Shown: piece after piece, positions 32,661-44,737 of the stretch | How the letters are laid out: each line of letters begins with the position of its first letter | Numbering within the stretch: position 1 is the first letter of the stretch | NCBI GenBank assembly: GCA_033239525.1 | Contig: BSYO01000020.1 | Location: 8,676,656 to 8,740,655, forward strand | DNA from: Nepenthes gracilis | Taxonomy: Eukaryota; Streptophyta; Magnoliopsida; Caryophyllales; Nepenthaceae | Reading direction: 5' to 3' | Length of the DNA stretch: 64,000 nt | Position numbers and translations under genes: made by a program | The notes under the pieces: generated by a model | What the model saw: the letters and a program-made list of their open reading frames with translations, nothing else | Told to the model about the DNA's origin: nothing | Database searches by the model: none

Positions 32661-35600
32661 CAATTTTCTTTTCGACTTTGCTGTTCCGGGCATTGACGCC
32701 GCCGGAGGCGGCCATGGACGGCCTCCTAGGTGCTCCTCCAGGTTCTCTCCTGGACCTCCCCCTCCCTGCTCTCCCTACTCGTCCTGTCGAACCGGTAGTG
32801 GCGTCTGTTTCGTCTGCGTTCGCCCAGCGGCCGGACACTCTTCCTCTGGTTTCGCCTCCCTTGCCGGTTGAAGGCGGCTTCAACTCTCCTAACTCTATAA
32901 AGGAGCCGGATTCGAACACCCCTTCCTGGTCCGACTTAGTCCAGAACGGCGGTAAGTCTTCGTTCCCTGCTCTGAACTACTTTCCTCCTCAAAGTGTGGT
33001 TGGTGAAATTGCTTGTATCTCTCCTCCTCTCGAGGTCATCTAGCAAAGTAAGGATGTCTGGAAATCTACATTAATTGGCTTCTTCTCTAGCAAATCCTTG
33101 TGCTTCCAATCAGTTGCCCACATTGCTCGTCGGATTTGGCAGCGTTTTGGCATCTGCCATGTTGCAGAAGGTGCAGATGGGCTCTTTCTCTTTAGATTTT
33201 CTTCTGATATTAATTTGGAAAAGGTTCTGGCAAGAGGCCCGTGATCCTTCAAAAGGCAAACTCTTCTCCTCAAACGTTGGCTACCGGGTATGCCTGCGGA
33301 CAAGAATTTCAATTCTGCCCAACTTGGATTAGAATTGAAGAATGTCCTGTTGAGTTACGGACCCTCTAGGGCTCAGCTGGATCAACTGCCGTGATAGGCA
33401 AACCCCTCCATTTTGATGCTGCCACAGCTAAGATGGACCGTTTGCACTATGCTCACGTGTGTGTTGATGTCAAACTGGATGCTGTTCTCCTAGCCAAAAT
33501 TTTCTTAAGCAAGCGTTCTACTCCTAAGGCGGAATCGGTTGTTGAGATTGAGGTGGAATCTCCTAACATATCCAAGAGGTTTAAACCTTCTGCTAGAACT
33601 GTGGTGTACGCCCAGGGTGGCATGTTACCATCTTCTGATCCTGGGAAGCCAGTGCATTAGTTGAAGGGTTGCGATGCCAATTTGAGAGCAAAACCTGCTG
33701 TGGTTAATTTGGAGTTCCCTAGGCAGGCTTCCTCTGAGGGGGACTTTCGTGAATCTGTTGAAGGATGCCAATTGACCAATTCCTTGATGCCTTCTTCTCT
33801 TTCTCCTGCTAATGGGGATGGTCAGAAGAAAGGTGACGTTGAACAAGTGCTACCAGTAGCTGAGCCCTTATATGACTCCCTTCTGTTGCCCATTTCAATG
33901 TTGCCGGAGATTGAAATTTGTGATCCTGTCTCCAGGCCAATTGTTGCTGCTGCCGCTGATTCCTCCGATGAGCTAAAGGCTTGCTTAGGCCAGCTAGATC
34001 CAGCCCCATGTGTGCTTTCAGTTAACTCTGAGTCTCAATCTCTGGGTGTAACTTGTAGGGAGTCTCCCGAGCTGCTGGTCTCTTTGCATCTCCCTGACTC
34101 CACCGCTACCTCTTTTGTGAAGGATCTGCTTCATCTTGAAGGCCAGCATATCCCTATTTGTGCTGGTTAAGTCTTGGATGATGTCTCATCTGTTATGCCA
34201 TCTGAAGCCGCGGTTGAAGATGCCCCTACAGTTGTTTCTACTCCCAGCCCTCATGCTGTCCAATGCGATTTGGCTCTTGAAGATGACTCTGCGCGTAGGA
34301 TCGCTTCTGATGTAGAACGATTGCGAATGCAACTGATGGAGTTTAAAGATCAGTGTTGCCTTGATCAGCAATTGCCTTGCAGCACCCAGGCTGCCCGTGA
34401 ATCTGTTCCAGATGGGTCATCTTCTGGGAGTGAGGCTGCTATGCAGGGCATGTCGCTATGTGGTGCTAATGCTTCTCCCAACTGCCATCAGGGGCCTCCT
34501 GCCCGATGGACTGATGAAGAACTTTTTGCTAGGCAGGCAATAAATGGGAGGTACCCAAAGGCCCGGCGACGACGCAAACCCCCTCCAAAGAATCCAAAGG
34601 GCTCGGTTTCCACCCTCTTTTGATTCTTTTGCCATGATGCCTTGGGTATCTTTGGCCGAATTCCTTGTTTTTCCTGCGGAATGATGAGGCTGCCCAGTTA
34701 CTGTTGGTGTGGTTAAGCAGGAGCTGGTGTGGGAGTTGTGCTCATATTTTGGTGTTTGTTTTTTCAGCCGGAGGTCTATGTGCTAACGTTTCCTCTACTG
34801 GTCGATTTTTCTTTTTGCCCTGAGTTGAGGATGCTATTGCTGGAATGGATACTGGCACTAGTCTGAGGACTGTGCTGCTAATTCCTGCTGTGGAGGCAGA
34901 CCTGCCTGAGATCCTGTGGGTATGCTGCTCGCTTTTGTGGCCTGGAGTTTGAGTCTGAGTCCCCTTTGCTAATGGAGTTTTAACTGAGGCGAGGTGTTTT
35001 TCCTGGCCAAATGATTGGTGCACTGCACGTATAATGGAGTGTGTAAAATCAGTTCGAGTCCTATGCTGCTGGCAATTGGCTTTTCTTCAGCTATCCTTAC
35101 CCTGATGAAGGTTGGAACTGCTGGCTTTATTGATCCGTGCTCTTGGCAGCTAGTTGTTGCAGGGTAGCAGCTGATCTCGATGTGGTGCTGGGTTGGATGC
35201 AGGATCCAGGGTATCGGCTCTTTGCCGTGTCTCTAGGTGGTCTTAACCCCTATTGTGGAGCTATAATCAGCTTGCCTGATGGAAGTTGGTTGGCGGTGGT
35301 ATTGGTACTAGGTGTTGCTGCACAGGTGCTAGATACGGCTTTTGTCTCTTGCATTCTAGAGATTTGCTTCTGCCGGATGTTGAAGACATATTTGATGCCT
35401 TGCTGCCTCTGAAGTATTCTTCTCTACTGGATTCTCCGTGTTAAAGGCGGGCCTTGGTCCTGTCCTGAGGAAGGATGATGTTGCTGGACATTGTGTATGC
35501 CGGAGTGTAATTAACTCTGCTATGAAGCCGGGTGGTTTGTTTTGCTGAGTCTGCAAATTTGTGTTGGTGCGGTTTTATAATTCTGCATTGATGATTCATT

Positions 35601-35899
35601 TCCTTTTCGGCTAGTGTTGCCCCGCGTGGAATGAGCAGCTGCTGCTCTGCATATGAAAAGCTTTTGAAGCTGTTAGGTGTTGACACAGTGCTTGCTGTTA
35701 ACAATAAGATAGTTTTGTTTCCTCCTAGAGGTCCCCTTTTTGTGTTAAATTGTGGTGTCTTCTGATGTACCAAGGTGCTCGAGGTATGCTCTAGCGTTAT
35801 ATGCTTTAATCCCAAGTCAAAATACTTGGAGATAAAGCATAGATTGTGTTAATTTTTTCTCCCTTTAATCCAAATTTACTTACTTACCAAAAAAAAAAA
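32661..35899 (+). mobile_element. Element F, ORF1-only LINE (HAL1-like), in LINE-B 3' UTR
   Basis: The 7-bp target CTCCATT is repeated at 32654-32660 and 35900-35906, and joining the flanks restores the LINE-A order. It starts just before an ORF1 ATG, has one ORF1 (32714-34623), then goes straight into a CTG-rich 3' UTR, a hairpin at 35801-35840 (ATGCTTTA...TAAAGCAT) and TTTACTTACTTACC with an A-run. No trace of ORF2. Confidence 0.88.
32714..34623 (+). pseudogene. ORF1 of element F, broken
   Basis: MDGLLGAPPGSLLDLP opens a Pro-rich N-terminus; TPSWSDLVQNGGKSSFPAL precedes DUF4283 (about 33045-33560: IARRIWQRFGICHV, IGKPLHFDAATAKMDRLHY, VCVDVKLDAVLLAKI). The frame from 33391 to 34623 is continuous apart from stops at 33658-33660 and 34168-34170. 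The C-terminus differs from I and J: a possible short coiled coil (ARRIASDVERLRMQLMEF) and a basic end (ARRRRKPPPKNPKG). Frame is lost between 33043 and 33391. ORF1 proteins of this type bind RNA; this copy cannot be made whole. Confidence 0.82.
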
Positions 35900-35906
35900 C
35901 TCCATT

Positions 35907-37471
35907 GGCTCTGTCCACATTGTGGCTGGTATATAAAAAAAAAAAGTGTTGATTTGGGTGGTCCTATACCTTTGGTTTGCTGGTTTTCTGCTGTTCCCTC
36001 ATTGATATCTCTCTTCCTTCCCCCAAAAAAAAAAAAAATTCCCAGTGTTTCCTCCCGATTTTTGGAGATGTTAGGTTGAGGTCATTGCCGGAGTGCTTTA
36101 TTTCCAGCTGGTGTGGTGCCTGTGGCCATGGCTGCTATAGTGTCACTGATTTGGTTCTTGCGTCTGCAGTTTGTTTGGCTCGGTTGTTTTGCATCTGAAG
36201 CAAATGCCTCTGGTTGTTTGATCCATGTGTGGGTTTGCACTGGAGTTTAGATGCTGCTACGGTTGGGTAGCCCGGTTGAGGATTGGGCGAGCCTTTTCGA
36301 TGCTGATGATACAACTGATGGGGCCTCGTTGATTTGGTTCTGTTGTACCTGCCTTTTTGTAACTTCGCCACTGTGGGTTCACTGGTGAATTGTAGTTGCT
36401 GCAGTGGGCCTGCCTGGCAGTGTTTGAATTGTAGAGGTGTTTTGACTGTAGATTGTCCTGTGAGTTGGCCATGAATTTAAAAATGTCCTAGGCCAAATAA
36501 GAGGACTGGGTTGGCAATTCTGGTGTGGCTTTGCTGAGTTGCTGCAGCAAAAGGTTGAGCTTCGATATTGAACCAACTCATTGTATCTTCTCTACTCTCC
36601 TTATGGAATTTATAGCTGGTTGAGGATTGTTATAGTAGGCATTTGTGTGATGCAATATTCTGTGTTGATTCTACTCAGCTGTGGTTAGTGTCTTGGTGTT
36701 GCTGGTGTGGTTGATGCTTTGCTGGAATTTGATCTGCTTCCTTAGGAGAGGGCTGCTCAATCTGGAATGTCATTGATGCCAACCTGCATAGCTTGAAAGC
36801 TCCCTTAAAGCTTTCTCTGCTGTAACTCCGCTCTACTTGATCCTACTGTTGCAAATGAGTCTTTACTGAAATGTAGGAGATGCCAATTGAATGTGATCTA
36901 CCTCACTGATGCTAGGTTTCTGTGGCTTCGGTTAAGCAACGAACTCCCCCGAGAGTAGTTGAAGTGAGGGAGCCCTCATTTATCTTGAGGCTGAATCTGG
37001 TTTTGTGAATACAGTTCCTTGTGTTGTTCCAGTCAATAGTGTGTGCACTGCTGTGTGGGTGCCACCTCAATGCTGCTTTCTTGGCATTCTAACGGTCGAG
37101 AGCTGGGACTATGCATGTTTGCTGATGCTTTTTGGATTTCCTATGCTGCCATCTTCAACAAAATGCTCGAAGTTGAACTGATGATGGACATTGTTGCTGA
37201 ATTTGAAGAAGCATACTGGGTTTCTCATGCTGGACCTATGGGTATTGGGTGCAGCAGTCAAAAGCAAGTTCTCTGATCTATGCCATATGTAAAGTTGAGC
37301 TGGCTTTCTTTTGATGATTAGTGTCTCTTAGTTGGACTCTTTTGTTTTTTTTGGTTGAACGGCAAATGCCTTCGCGTCTATGACTAAATTCAAAGTCGGA
37401 AAAACACTTGGAATTAAATCATAGGATGTATAATTTTTCTTTTTTAATACAATTGACTTACCAAAAAAAAA
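35907..37471 (+). other. Distal 3' UTR of LINE-B
   Basis: Continues the UTR begun at 32501. It has A-rich tracts at 35936-35947 and 36025-36038, then 1.4 kb of T/G-rich, CTG-rich sequence matching LINE-A 7060-8247. The hairpin is at 37380-37422 (ATGACTAAATTCAAAGT / ACTTGGAATTAAATCAT), and the end is at 37471. No protein-like ORF. Confidence 0.8.
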
Positions 37472-37535
37472 ATTCCAAATTTGAAATTTGAATGTTAGAG
37501 AGAAGGGAGAGCTTCTGTCTCTTTGACTCATAGAA
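37472..37535 (-). mobile_element. 5' end of LINE-E, separated by LINE-B
   Basis: The right-hand copy of LINE-B's target (heptads AAATTTG), followed by AGAGAGAAGGGAGAGCTTCT, the family 5' hairpin in minus orientation. It completes the 5' leader of LINE-E. Confidence 0.65.
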
Positions 37536-37599
37536 GACGGATTTGCTAGCTGGATATCCTCTAGAGCCTGAAGACCAAGGTCTTCAGAGGCCCTCATCC

Positions 37600-37939
37600 G
37601 AGTTTTTTTTCCTGAGATTCTACTGGTGCCGAGGTGCCTTGGTTTAGTAGCCAGTAAAGAACCGTGATGCTAAATGTACGTGGTGGTTGCCAAATGGGCG
37701 TGGCACTGTAGTTGGTTTAACTTCTGTTAGATTTCCTAAGATATCAGCTTTTATGTTGATTTCTTGTCTTCATGACTTGTTTCATGTTATTCATGACTTG
37801 TGTCATGCTGCGCAGGGGCTGCCTATGCTACTATGTGCTACCTCCAAGTCGGCATAACACTTGGGATTGGAACATAGGAGTTTGTAATTTTTCTTCCATT
37901 TTTTTAATGCACTTTACTTACCAAAAAAAAAAAAAAAAA
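37600..37939 (+). mobile_element. Element S, 3' UTR-only LINE fragment
   Basis: Ends with a hairpin at 37832-37876, CTTTACTTACC and a long A-run to 37939, next to endonuclease sequence of LINE-K (from 37940). The left edge is uncertain; GATTC at 37616-37620 and 37940-37944 could be a short target duplication. The stretch 37536-37600 may be more of LINE-K, but I cannot show it. Confidence 0.55.
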
Positions 37940-39222
37940 GATTCCCCCCAATCCCTCCGATTGAGATCGGATAGCATTGAAGTCCCCCAGTGCAGCCCAT
38001 GGAAGGTTTAGGGCAAGGTCACTGGTTTTGCGAAGGCTGTCTTTTTTTTTTGGTAAGTAAGTAAAATGTATTAAATTTAAAAGAAAGATACAAAATTTTG
38101 TGCTAACTCCAAGTGTTTTTCCGACTTGGAATTAGAACAAAGACAAAGGGGTGTACCCCAAACCTCATGAACATGACATAATCTGAGACCATGAGCCAAG
38201 TCATGAAAAATAAAAATACAATCAATAACATCTTACATACCACATCGACCAAAGTGAACCCGGACAAAACCAATCCCGTTCAAGATAGTCATGTCAGCCA
38301 AGGCAACTCGACCAAGGCACATTGACAGTAATCATCAACCCGGTCAGACCAATGCCATCTCGGCACCGGCGGGAGGTTTTGACTGAAGGTATCAGCCAGC
38401 TTTGCGAACTCGGTACCAGTAGCACACGGCAGAGGACCATCTCGGAAGAAGGGTGGAAAAGATCTCAGCCAACTCAGAATCAGAATCCAGAAAAAACAAC
38501 CCACCTCGGCAATAACCGTCAGGAGGTAACAAACATCTTGTTGCCACAACAATCCTCACAATCCAGCAAAGAGAGAAAACCCTCAGCAGGCTATTCCATG
38601 AAAGAAAAGCAGCCACATGCATCTGAAGAACCGGCTTCAACATACCCAGCGGCAATAACCTCGGACCCAAGACCACGTCACACATCTAAAGCAGCTTCCT
38701 GTCCAATTAAGAATGGATAGACCTGGAGAGCAATCCGAAAGCTTGGCCCACTGAATTCACGGCAGACAGCCTTCAATACTGAGACAGATCCAGCATTTTC
38801 TCAACAGCACCAACGGCAGAAGAATCTGAGGGCAGAAACACAAAGATTGTGCATCAGCCATAAACATGATCTCATTCAGCGTCACAAACGGCAGAACACA
38901 AAGAAGCATACCACCCCATCCCGGGTAAACCAGATCACACACCATGGTCCAAATACATCACAACCTAGAGGGCAGCAGATCACAGGCAGCACATACCAGT
39001 GGCTCTAGCAATTTCACCACTCTAAATTCCAGCAACCAGTTTGGTTAATGAAATAGCAGCTGCACTAGACAACTAAGGAACTGAAGCATTGGGACAACGC
39101 AAACAGTCACATAATCATGTAGGAAACACTGCAACATATCAGTATTCAATTTGCCGCCACTGGGCATCCTCCAACCCCTCATCAACACTGCAGGCAATCT
39201 GCCACTACGGCCCAAGACCATC

Positions 39223-41462
39223 CTAGCAATATGACTTAGGCGAGCGTTTCCTTTTTCGCCTTTTCGAACTTTGAAGGTTAGAATTTAAAACCCCACTGGG
39301 TAGCCTCGAAATGCAAACGCATCTCATCAATGCTCCTCCTCAACTCACCTACACTGGTGCAAGCCCTTGGTTCCAAACAAAGATGATCGGCATTGGCAAC
39401 ATGGGGACGAGGGGCAGGTCCAAAGGAAGCTGCCACCCCAGATAGTGTGCCAAGGGCTACTGCACGGTCTTCCTCCAAGATTGGAAAGGGGACAGCACAT
39501 CTGCTAGGCAGCTCAGCATCAGAAACCTTAAGACCCCGGTGAACCATGTCCACATATGTGATCGAGCATGCTCCATTAATAAGAAAAGATCCAGAGGGGC
39601 AACAGTGGGCATCAGCGTCAGCCGGGGAGAGAGCAACAGAATTTGAAAACTCCAGCTCACTATTACAGCCCTCAACTTCAGAATTGTTATAGACGCCTTC
39701 TACAATTGGCGTAGACAGCATAACATCAGAGAGAGGAATCTGAGAATCCAGGCCTCTCCTGTCAAGCGATTGATTTCCAGGAAGGGCATCACAATCTGCA
39801 GCAGCCTTCAGATTTAGATCCGATCTCTTGACAGAAGGGGGAGCCTTCAATTCATCATCTCCCATCCCTATGGAGGACTTGCATTCTGTTGCATCAACCT
39901 CCATCTCAGCCGAATCCTCCAGAATTTGGAGGACCGCAAAAGATTTAGGGGAACCGTTGAAATCCACATTATTCACATGGACATCTCTAGCCAAATCAGC
40001 GTGCAAGGCCTTTTTCAGAGGCACATCATGATTAGCAACAGTAGCCTCCTTTTCTAAAGCAGATCTCTGGTTGGAAACAGCATTTCAAAGATTCAAAACC
40101 TGTGATTTGTCAACAGCACCATGGACACCCAAAGATGACGGCCCCACCTCCCGCCGAGGAATCAGCATGAATCAAAATCGTCGGGACAACATCCTGTTGA
40201 GCAGACTTACGGGTGCTCTTCTGGTTAGCAGAGCGACCCTTCACATGATGCATCGGCCTCCACTGGTAAACAACCTCAACGTCAACCACCAAGGCTGATT
40301 CAATATCACCTGATTTTACCCTAATTTTTGTAGGAAGGGGAGCATTTTTACTCACTTCAACACATATACGTGCGAAGTGTACACGTTCCATTCGAGCTGT
40401 AATTGAGTCCAGATGGAGGGGCTTACCAACTCCACTAGCTATCCAACTTAGGCCTAAGGGGGGTCCAATATTCCATCGGGACGTTGAAAAGAGTAATCCA
40501 AACTGGAAAAGTTTGGTGAGAGTCCTTGGATAGCTCCATTCCAGGCATCCACCCTTTAAGAAACATGGTTTTCTTGCCAAATACCCAGGGGCCTTTGGAC
40601 AAACATAGGTTCAATTGCTTTTCAGAATCAAACTGAAAGAAGAAAAAACCATTTTCGTTCCTAGCTACATGACTGAGCCCAAATCTTGCCCAATTTTTTT
40701 AGGCAATGTTATTGGCTGCCATGAAGTGTAATGGAGTATCATAAAAGTACCCCACTAGTGTTGCGAAGTGTACACGTTCCATTCGAGCTGTACTTGAGTC
40801 CAGATGGAGGGGCTTACCAACTCCACTAGCTATCCAACTTAGGCCTAAGGGGGGTCCAATATTCCATCGGGACGTTGAAAAGAGTAATCCAAACTGGAAA
40901 AGTTTGGTGAGAGTCCTTGGATAGCTCCATTCCAAGCATCCACCCTTTAAGAAACATGGTTTTCTTGCCAAATACCCAGGGGCCTTTAGACAAACATAGG
41001 TTCAATTGCTTTTCAGAATCAAACCGAAAGAAGAAAAAACCATTTTCGTTCCCAGCTACATGACTGAGCCCAAATCTTGCCCAATTTTTTCGGGTAATGC
41101 TATTGGCTGCCATGAAGTGTAATGGAGTATCATAAAAGTACCCCACTAGTGTTGCGCCCCAAAACTCCTGGCACTGCTTAATGACCTCAGCAGGAGGAGA
41201 GATGGAGACGACATCACCATCAATAGATTGAGGGGGATAGAATTTAAGTGTAGGACAAGGACTTACTCCCTTTTGTTGGACCTTATCAACCTAGGTGGAC
41301 GGGGGCATAGAAGGAGCCCCACCTGGACTGACTTGCAAGGGGGTTGGCACACTCCTAGGTACGGCAACATCTTCACACTAGACCACTCCAGAAACAACAG
41401 GGGCAATAACTTTAGAATAAGAAATCAATGGCCTCAGATCATCTGCACGCTCAATTTGTGGC
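39223..41462 (-). pseudogene. ORF1 of element H, broken, with internal duplication
   Basis: DUF4283 occurs at 41150-40240 and is partly doubled by a 391-bp tandem duplication (HFMAANSITRKNWARFGLSHV, GPWVFGKKTMFLKG, LSWIASGVGKPLHLDS). The knuckle position reads RPMHHVKGR, as in E. The C-terminal frame 40024-39278 (248 codons) is well preserved and includes RRGLDSQIPLSDVMLSTP. A frameshift near 39290 separates a basic end (SKRRKRKRSPKS) and the stop at 39223. Confidence 0.8.
40371..41152. repeat. 391-bp tandem duplication inside ORF1 of H
   Basis: Copies 40371-40761 and 40762-41152 are nearly identical. The join uses TGCGAAGTG. It duplicates most of the DUF4283 segment and shifts nothing else. 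Confidence 0.92.
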
Positions 41463-41589
41463 TTTTGCAAAGGCTGTCCCAAAGAGCACATCTGTGAATT
41501 TCGAAGTTGGCACCATAAAAAAAAGACAGAATACATTTTTGATTGTCCTCTTTGACCAAAACATTTGTATGTATAACCTGGTCGTCAAT

Positions 41590-42567
41590 GGAAGTGAGGG
41601 CCATGTTGCCCAGTTGTTCGCCTTGGAATTGAATGAATTGTCCGAGATCTCTGCCCTAGATGCCTATTGCCCAGGTTTCGAGGGCTAAGGCGCTTTCTTC
41701 CGCGGTATACCGGGCGAGGTCAAGACTCTTAGGTTGCTATAGGGGTGATTGCTTCAGATTGTGCTGTTTATGAAGCTAGATGATGTCACTCAGATGATGA
41801 TGCACTACCAGATGCTGCTCAGTGTCTTTATTGAGTGTTTGGTGAGACTGATCCATGGTATAAGTTACACTTTGATGCAAATGGACGAGATGTTACATCG
41901 GCCGAGGAGGCTGATTTGTTGTGCTGGTGTGCTTCTGGCCGAGGTGTAACTTTGTTCGAGGTAATAAAGAACGTCCGAGGTCTACCTATATAGCTGAATT
42001 GGCGGCTAGTTTTTACTTGGATGGGTTTGTAGCTCTTTAGATCTGGGTGCTGAAGTCAGCTCTCGTGGTTGGATCTTGGCCGAGATGCCTACTCACAGGT
42101 CTCCTACTGTTGGGGTAGAATTAGCCCCTGCTCTCCTGCTCTCAACCAAGGTCAGAAGGATGAGTCCGAGACTGCTGTGCACATGGTCCTACTGCCGCCT
42201 GTGCCATGGTGGTGGTTTTGGCCGAGGACTTTGCTGCTGGTATTTGTAGTTTCTACTGCTGTTTGGTTCTAATTATTGGAACGGTGGAAATTCAGTCTGC
42301 TCTAGGTTTGATGATGAACAAATCTATTGCTGCTATTTTCTTGTGTGTATGTGTTTTTTGGGCTGGGTTTGACCAGTTTAGATTTTGCTCATCTAGATGA
42401 TTTTTGTGTTTCTTTCGTCTTTTTCATGAATTGGTTCCTGGCGGTGCTTGGAGAATGTCCTAACTTGTTGTTCTACCTCTAAGTCGGCAAAACACTTGGA
42501 GTTAGAACATTATTTTGTACTTTCCTTTATTTTAATTTCAATTTACTTACTTACAAAAAAAAAAAAA
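41590..42567 (+). mobile_element. Element Y, 3' UTR-only LINE fragment in LINE-K
   Basis: T/G-rich UTR with GGCCGAG motifs, a hairpin at 42470-42508 (GTTCTACCTCTAAGTCGGC...ACTTGGAGTTAGAAC), and TTTACTTACTTAC with A-run to 42567. About 30 bases of the host endonuclease are missing at the site and no target duplication is clear, so a small deletion may have come with the insertion. Confidence 0.65.
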
Positions 42568-44307
42568 TATTCACAAATTTTGGATCCCATCCCACCCATA
42601 TTCTACCCTTGGAGTAGTCTGAGTAGTTCATAGACCAAAACCATTGAGGTCTTCTTTTAGCTTCAATAGAGACTGAACTTTAGTCTCCACCAGTCCCACA
42701 AGGCAACAATTGTAGGAACTAATGAGGTTTCGAACTTCATGGGCTTTGACTTTACCATTAAACCCCCTAACATTCCAACAAGCAATATTAATCATGGGAA
42801 AGAGAGATCTGGGGTGTTAAACTTTTAGGCCCCATAGAAGTTTCGTGGAATCCCCGTAGCCACACAATCTCTTTTTTATTTTATAAGTAAGTAAATAAAA
42901 TTTAAAATAATCGTAATTACAATACGCTGTTCAAGGACCACCAAGGACCACCAAGGACCAAATCATGAAACCGAGTGGAAAAAGAAATAAAAAGCAACAC
43001 CAACATCTAGATGAGCATCATCTAAAATGCCGTATGAAACCGGCCAAAATATATTCGTACTACATCTAAAGAACTAAACCAAGCTGATTTTTTTTTTGGT
43101 AAGTAAGTAAATTGAATTAAAATAAATTAAAATATAAGACAACGTTCTAACTTCAAGTGTTTTGCCGACTTAGAGGTAGAACAACGAGCTAGGGTATTCC
43201 CCGAGCACCCCCATAAACAAAATCATGAAACCGATTGAAAGAAACATAGAAAAAAACAACATCAAGATAAATATCATCTAAAACGGCCGCATGCAATCCG
43301 GCCCACAAAACACATACAACATAAAACAGCTTGCCTAATCTCAATCCGGACTTAACTCGCAATCCGGCAAGAGGCATAACAGACGAGGAGCAAGCCTTCA
43401 TTCCACGTCAGCAAGATCAGCCCAGACTCAATTCCACATCGCCCAACTGCAGTCTAGCAGGCAACTACAAACCGAGAAAATGTGAGAGAGGAAACCGGTA
43501 TGCCAAAGAGAGGAAACAAGAAAAATGAGAGAATCAGCAGTGATCCACAACTGCTAAATCTGGTAGCCTCCAAACCGGGAGAAATGCTACAATTGCAATC
43601 CACTTCTCAGTATCAGAAGCAAATCATCAAAGCAAATACATTGCTTTGATGTCACCATGGGAAAGTCACCACTACACCTCAGTACTTACCAGCATACAAG
43701 CAGCTAGGTGCTGCACCAAACTTCACAACATAGCAAAGAGAGTATCTACAACTCCAACGAAAGCCAGATCACCGAAACAAAATGGAGCAAGCATCCATTC
43801 CAGCAACTGCTATCCTCGGAAACCAGAGACAGCAGTTCCAATAGCATAAACCTTTATGCATAGTAGGCCATTTTCCAACCCTTCACAATACAGCAAAAAG
43901 GTTCTGCAAACTTCCAGCAATTTCAGCCTCAAAACAGTTTTTTTTTTTTGGTAAGCAAATGAATTTGGATTAAAGGGAGAAAAATAATTTACACAATTTA
44001 TGCTTTATCTCCAAGTATTTTTACAAGGAGTTAAAGCATAAAACACTAGGGCATTCCCCGAGCAGCTAGGTACATCAGATGACACCAAAAGGATAACAAA
44101 AAAAATCCACTAGGGGAACAACGCTCTACATAATCGACCAAGTAAGAGGTCTGTCCTATGCAGAACAACAAAGCTTCTTTATAGGATGAAAAGGCGCTCC
44201 ACCCTATCAGCAACCAGGCCATGCACCACATTCAGGAAGCATTGCATGATCAGCTGGAAACATCTCAGGGTCAACAGCACGCATTGGCATCTTATCCAGG
44301 GCATCAG

Positions 44308-44529
44308 GCTATTGCAAGCTCCCCTTCACCCAGCAGAAGTACATGACAGCAACAACGTTCCATTACAATGAAACACTGCATCAGCAAATGATCAAATAGA
44401 CAGATTATTTTCATGACAGCAAGCTATTGCAAGCTCCCCTTCACCCAGCAGAAGTACATGACAGCAACAACGTTCCATTACAATGAAACACTGCATCAGC
44501 AAATGATCAAATAGACAGATTATTTTCAT
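44308..44529. repeat. 115-bp tandem duplication
   Basis: 44308-44414 recurs as 44423-44529, 107 bases without a mismatch that I can see, period 115. A recent event within element O. Confidence 0.95.
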
Positions 44530-44737
44530 CACCAGCATCCACATCAGGGTACTCCCATCAGCACACGCCATCCAGCCAATGAAGCCAACCCAGACCACAA
44601 AACCAAATCAAACAGAACTGGCAAGAACCCACATCAGCATCACCATCCACTTCAGCCAGACCCATCCAGCCGCAACCCAGACCAACCATCTTCCGCAGAC
44701 CAAACTGGACAAAAGCAATCGACAGTTACAGCAAACG

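Larger units (their letters stand above)
23633..37471 (+). mobile_element. LINE-B, near full-length LINE inserted in LINE-E 5' UTR
   Basis: A roughly 20-bp target duplication (ATTCCAAATTTGAA...) flanks it at 23613-23632 and 37472-37492 with one extra A. Without the solo LTR (27952-30928) and element F (32661-35899) it is about 7.6 kb, which sets the size of a full family member. Order: short leader, ORF1, ORF2, A-tract (32508), 3' UTR, hairpin (37380-37422), GACTTACC-A10. It landed in the AAATTTG heptads of E's leader, head-to-head with E's ORF1. Confidence 0.88.
38042..41462 (-). mobile_element. Element H, ORF1-only LINE derivative in LINE-K
   Basis: A 16-bp target (TTTTGCGAAGGCTGTC / TTTTGCAAAGGCTGTC, one CpG-type change) flanks it at 38026-38041 and 41463-41478. 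The minus-strand end is at 38042: T-run, GGTAAGTAAGTAAAATG, hairpin 38098-38139. The 3' UTR is 38140-39222. ORF1 is 39223-41462, truncated at its N-terminus. ORF1 is closest to that of LINE-E, but no ORF2 follows, so H looks like an E-type element that lost ORF2. Confidence 0.88.
37940..42795 (-). pseudogene. ORF2 endonuclease of LINE-K, in three pieces
   Basis: On the minus strand the ATG at 42795 begins MINIACWNVRGFNGKVKAHE, the same start as LINE-C. Piece 1 is 42795-42575 (GLVETKV). Piece 2 is about 41590-41479 (DDQVIHTNVLV-like, then SFFYGANFE). Piece 3 is 38041-37940 (LPWAALGDFNAIRSQSEG). Element Y (+) separates pieces 1 and 2, and element H separates 2 and 3. The last bases of ORF1 precede the ATG at 42866-42796 with the ATGATTAA overlap. 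RT is not found here. Confidence 0.75.

Noticed and set aside
37328..37597. Minus frame of 89 codons near 37.5 kb as further LINE-K endonuclease
   Set aside because: It partly overlaps the tail of LINE-B and the 5' leader of LINE-E; only a weak resemblance remains, so it was not annotated.
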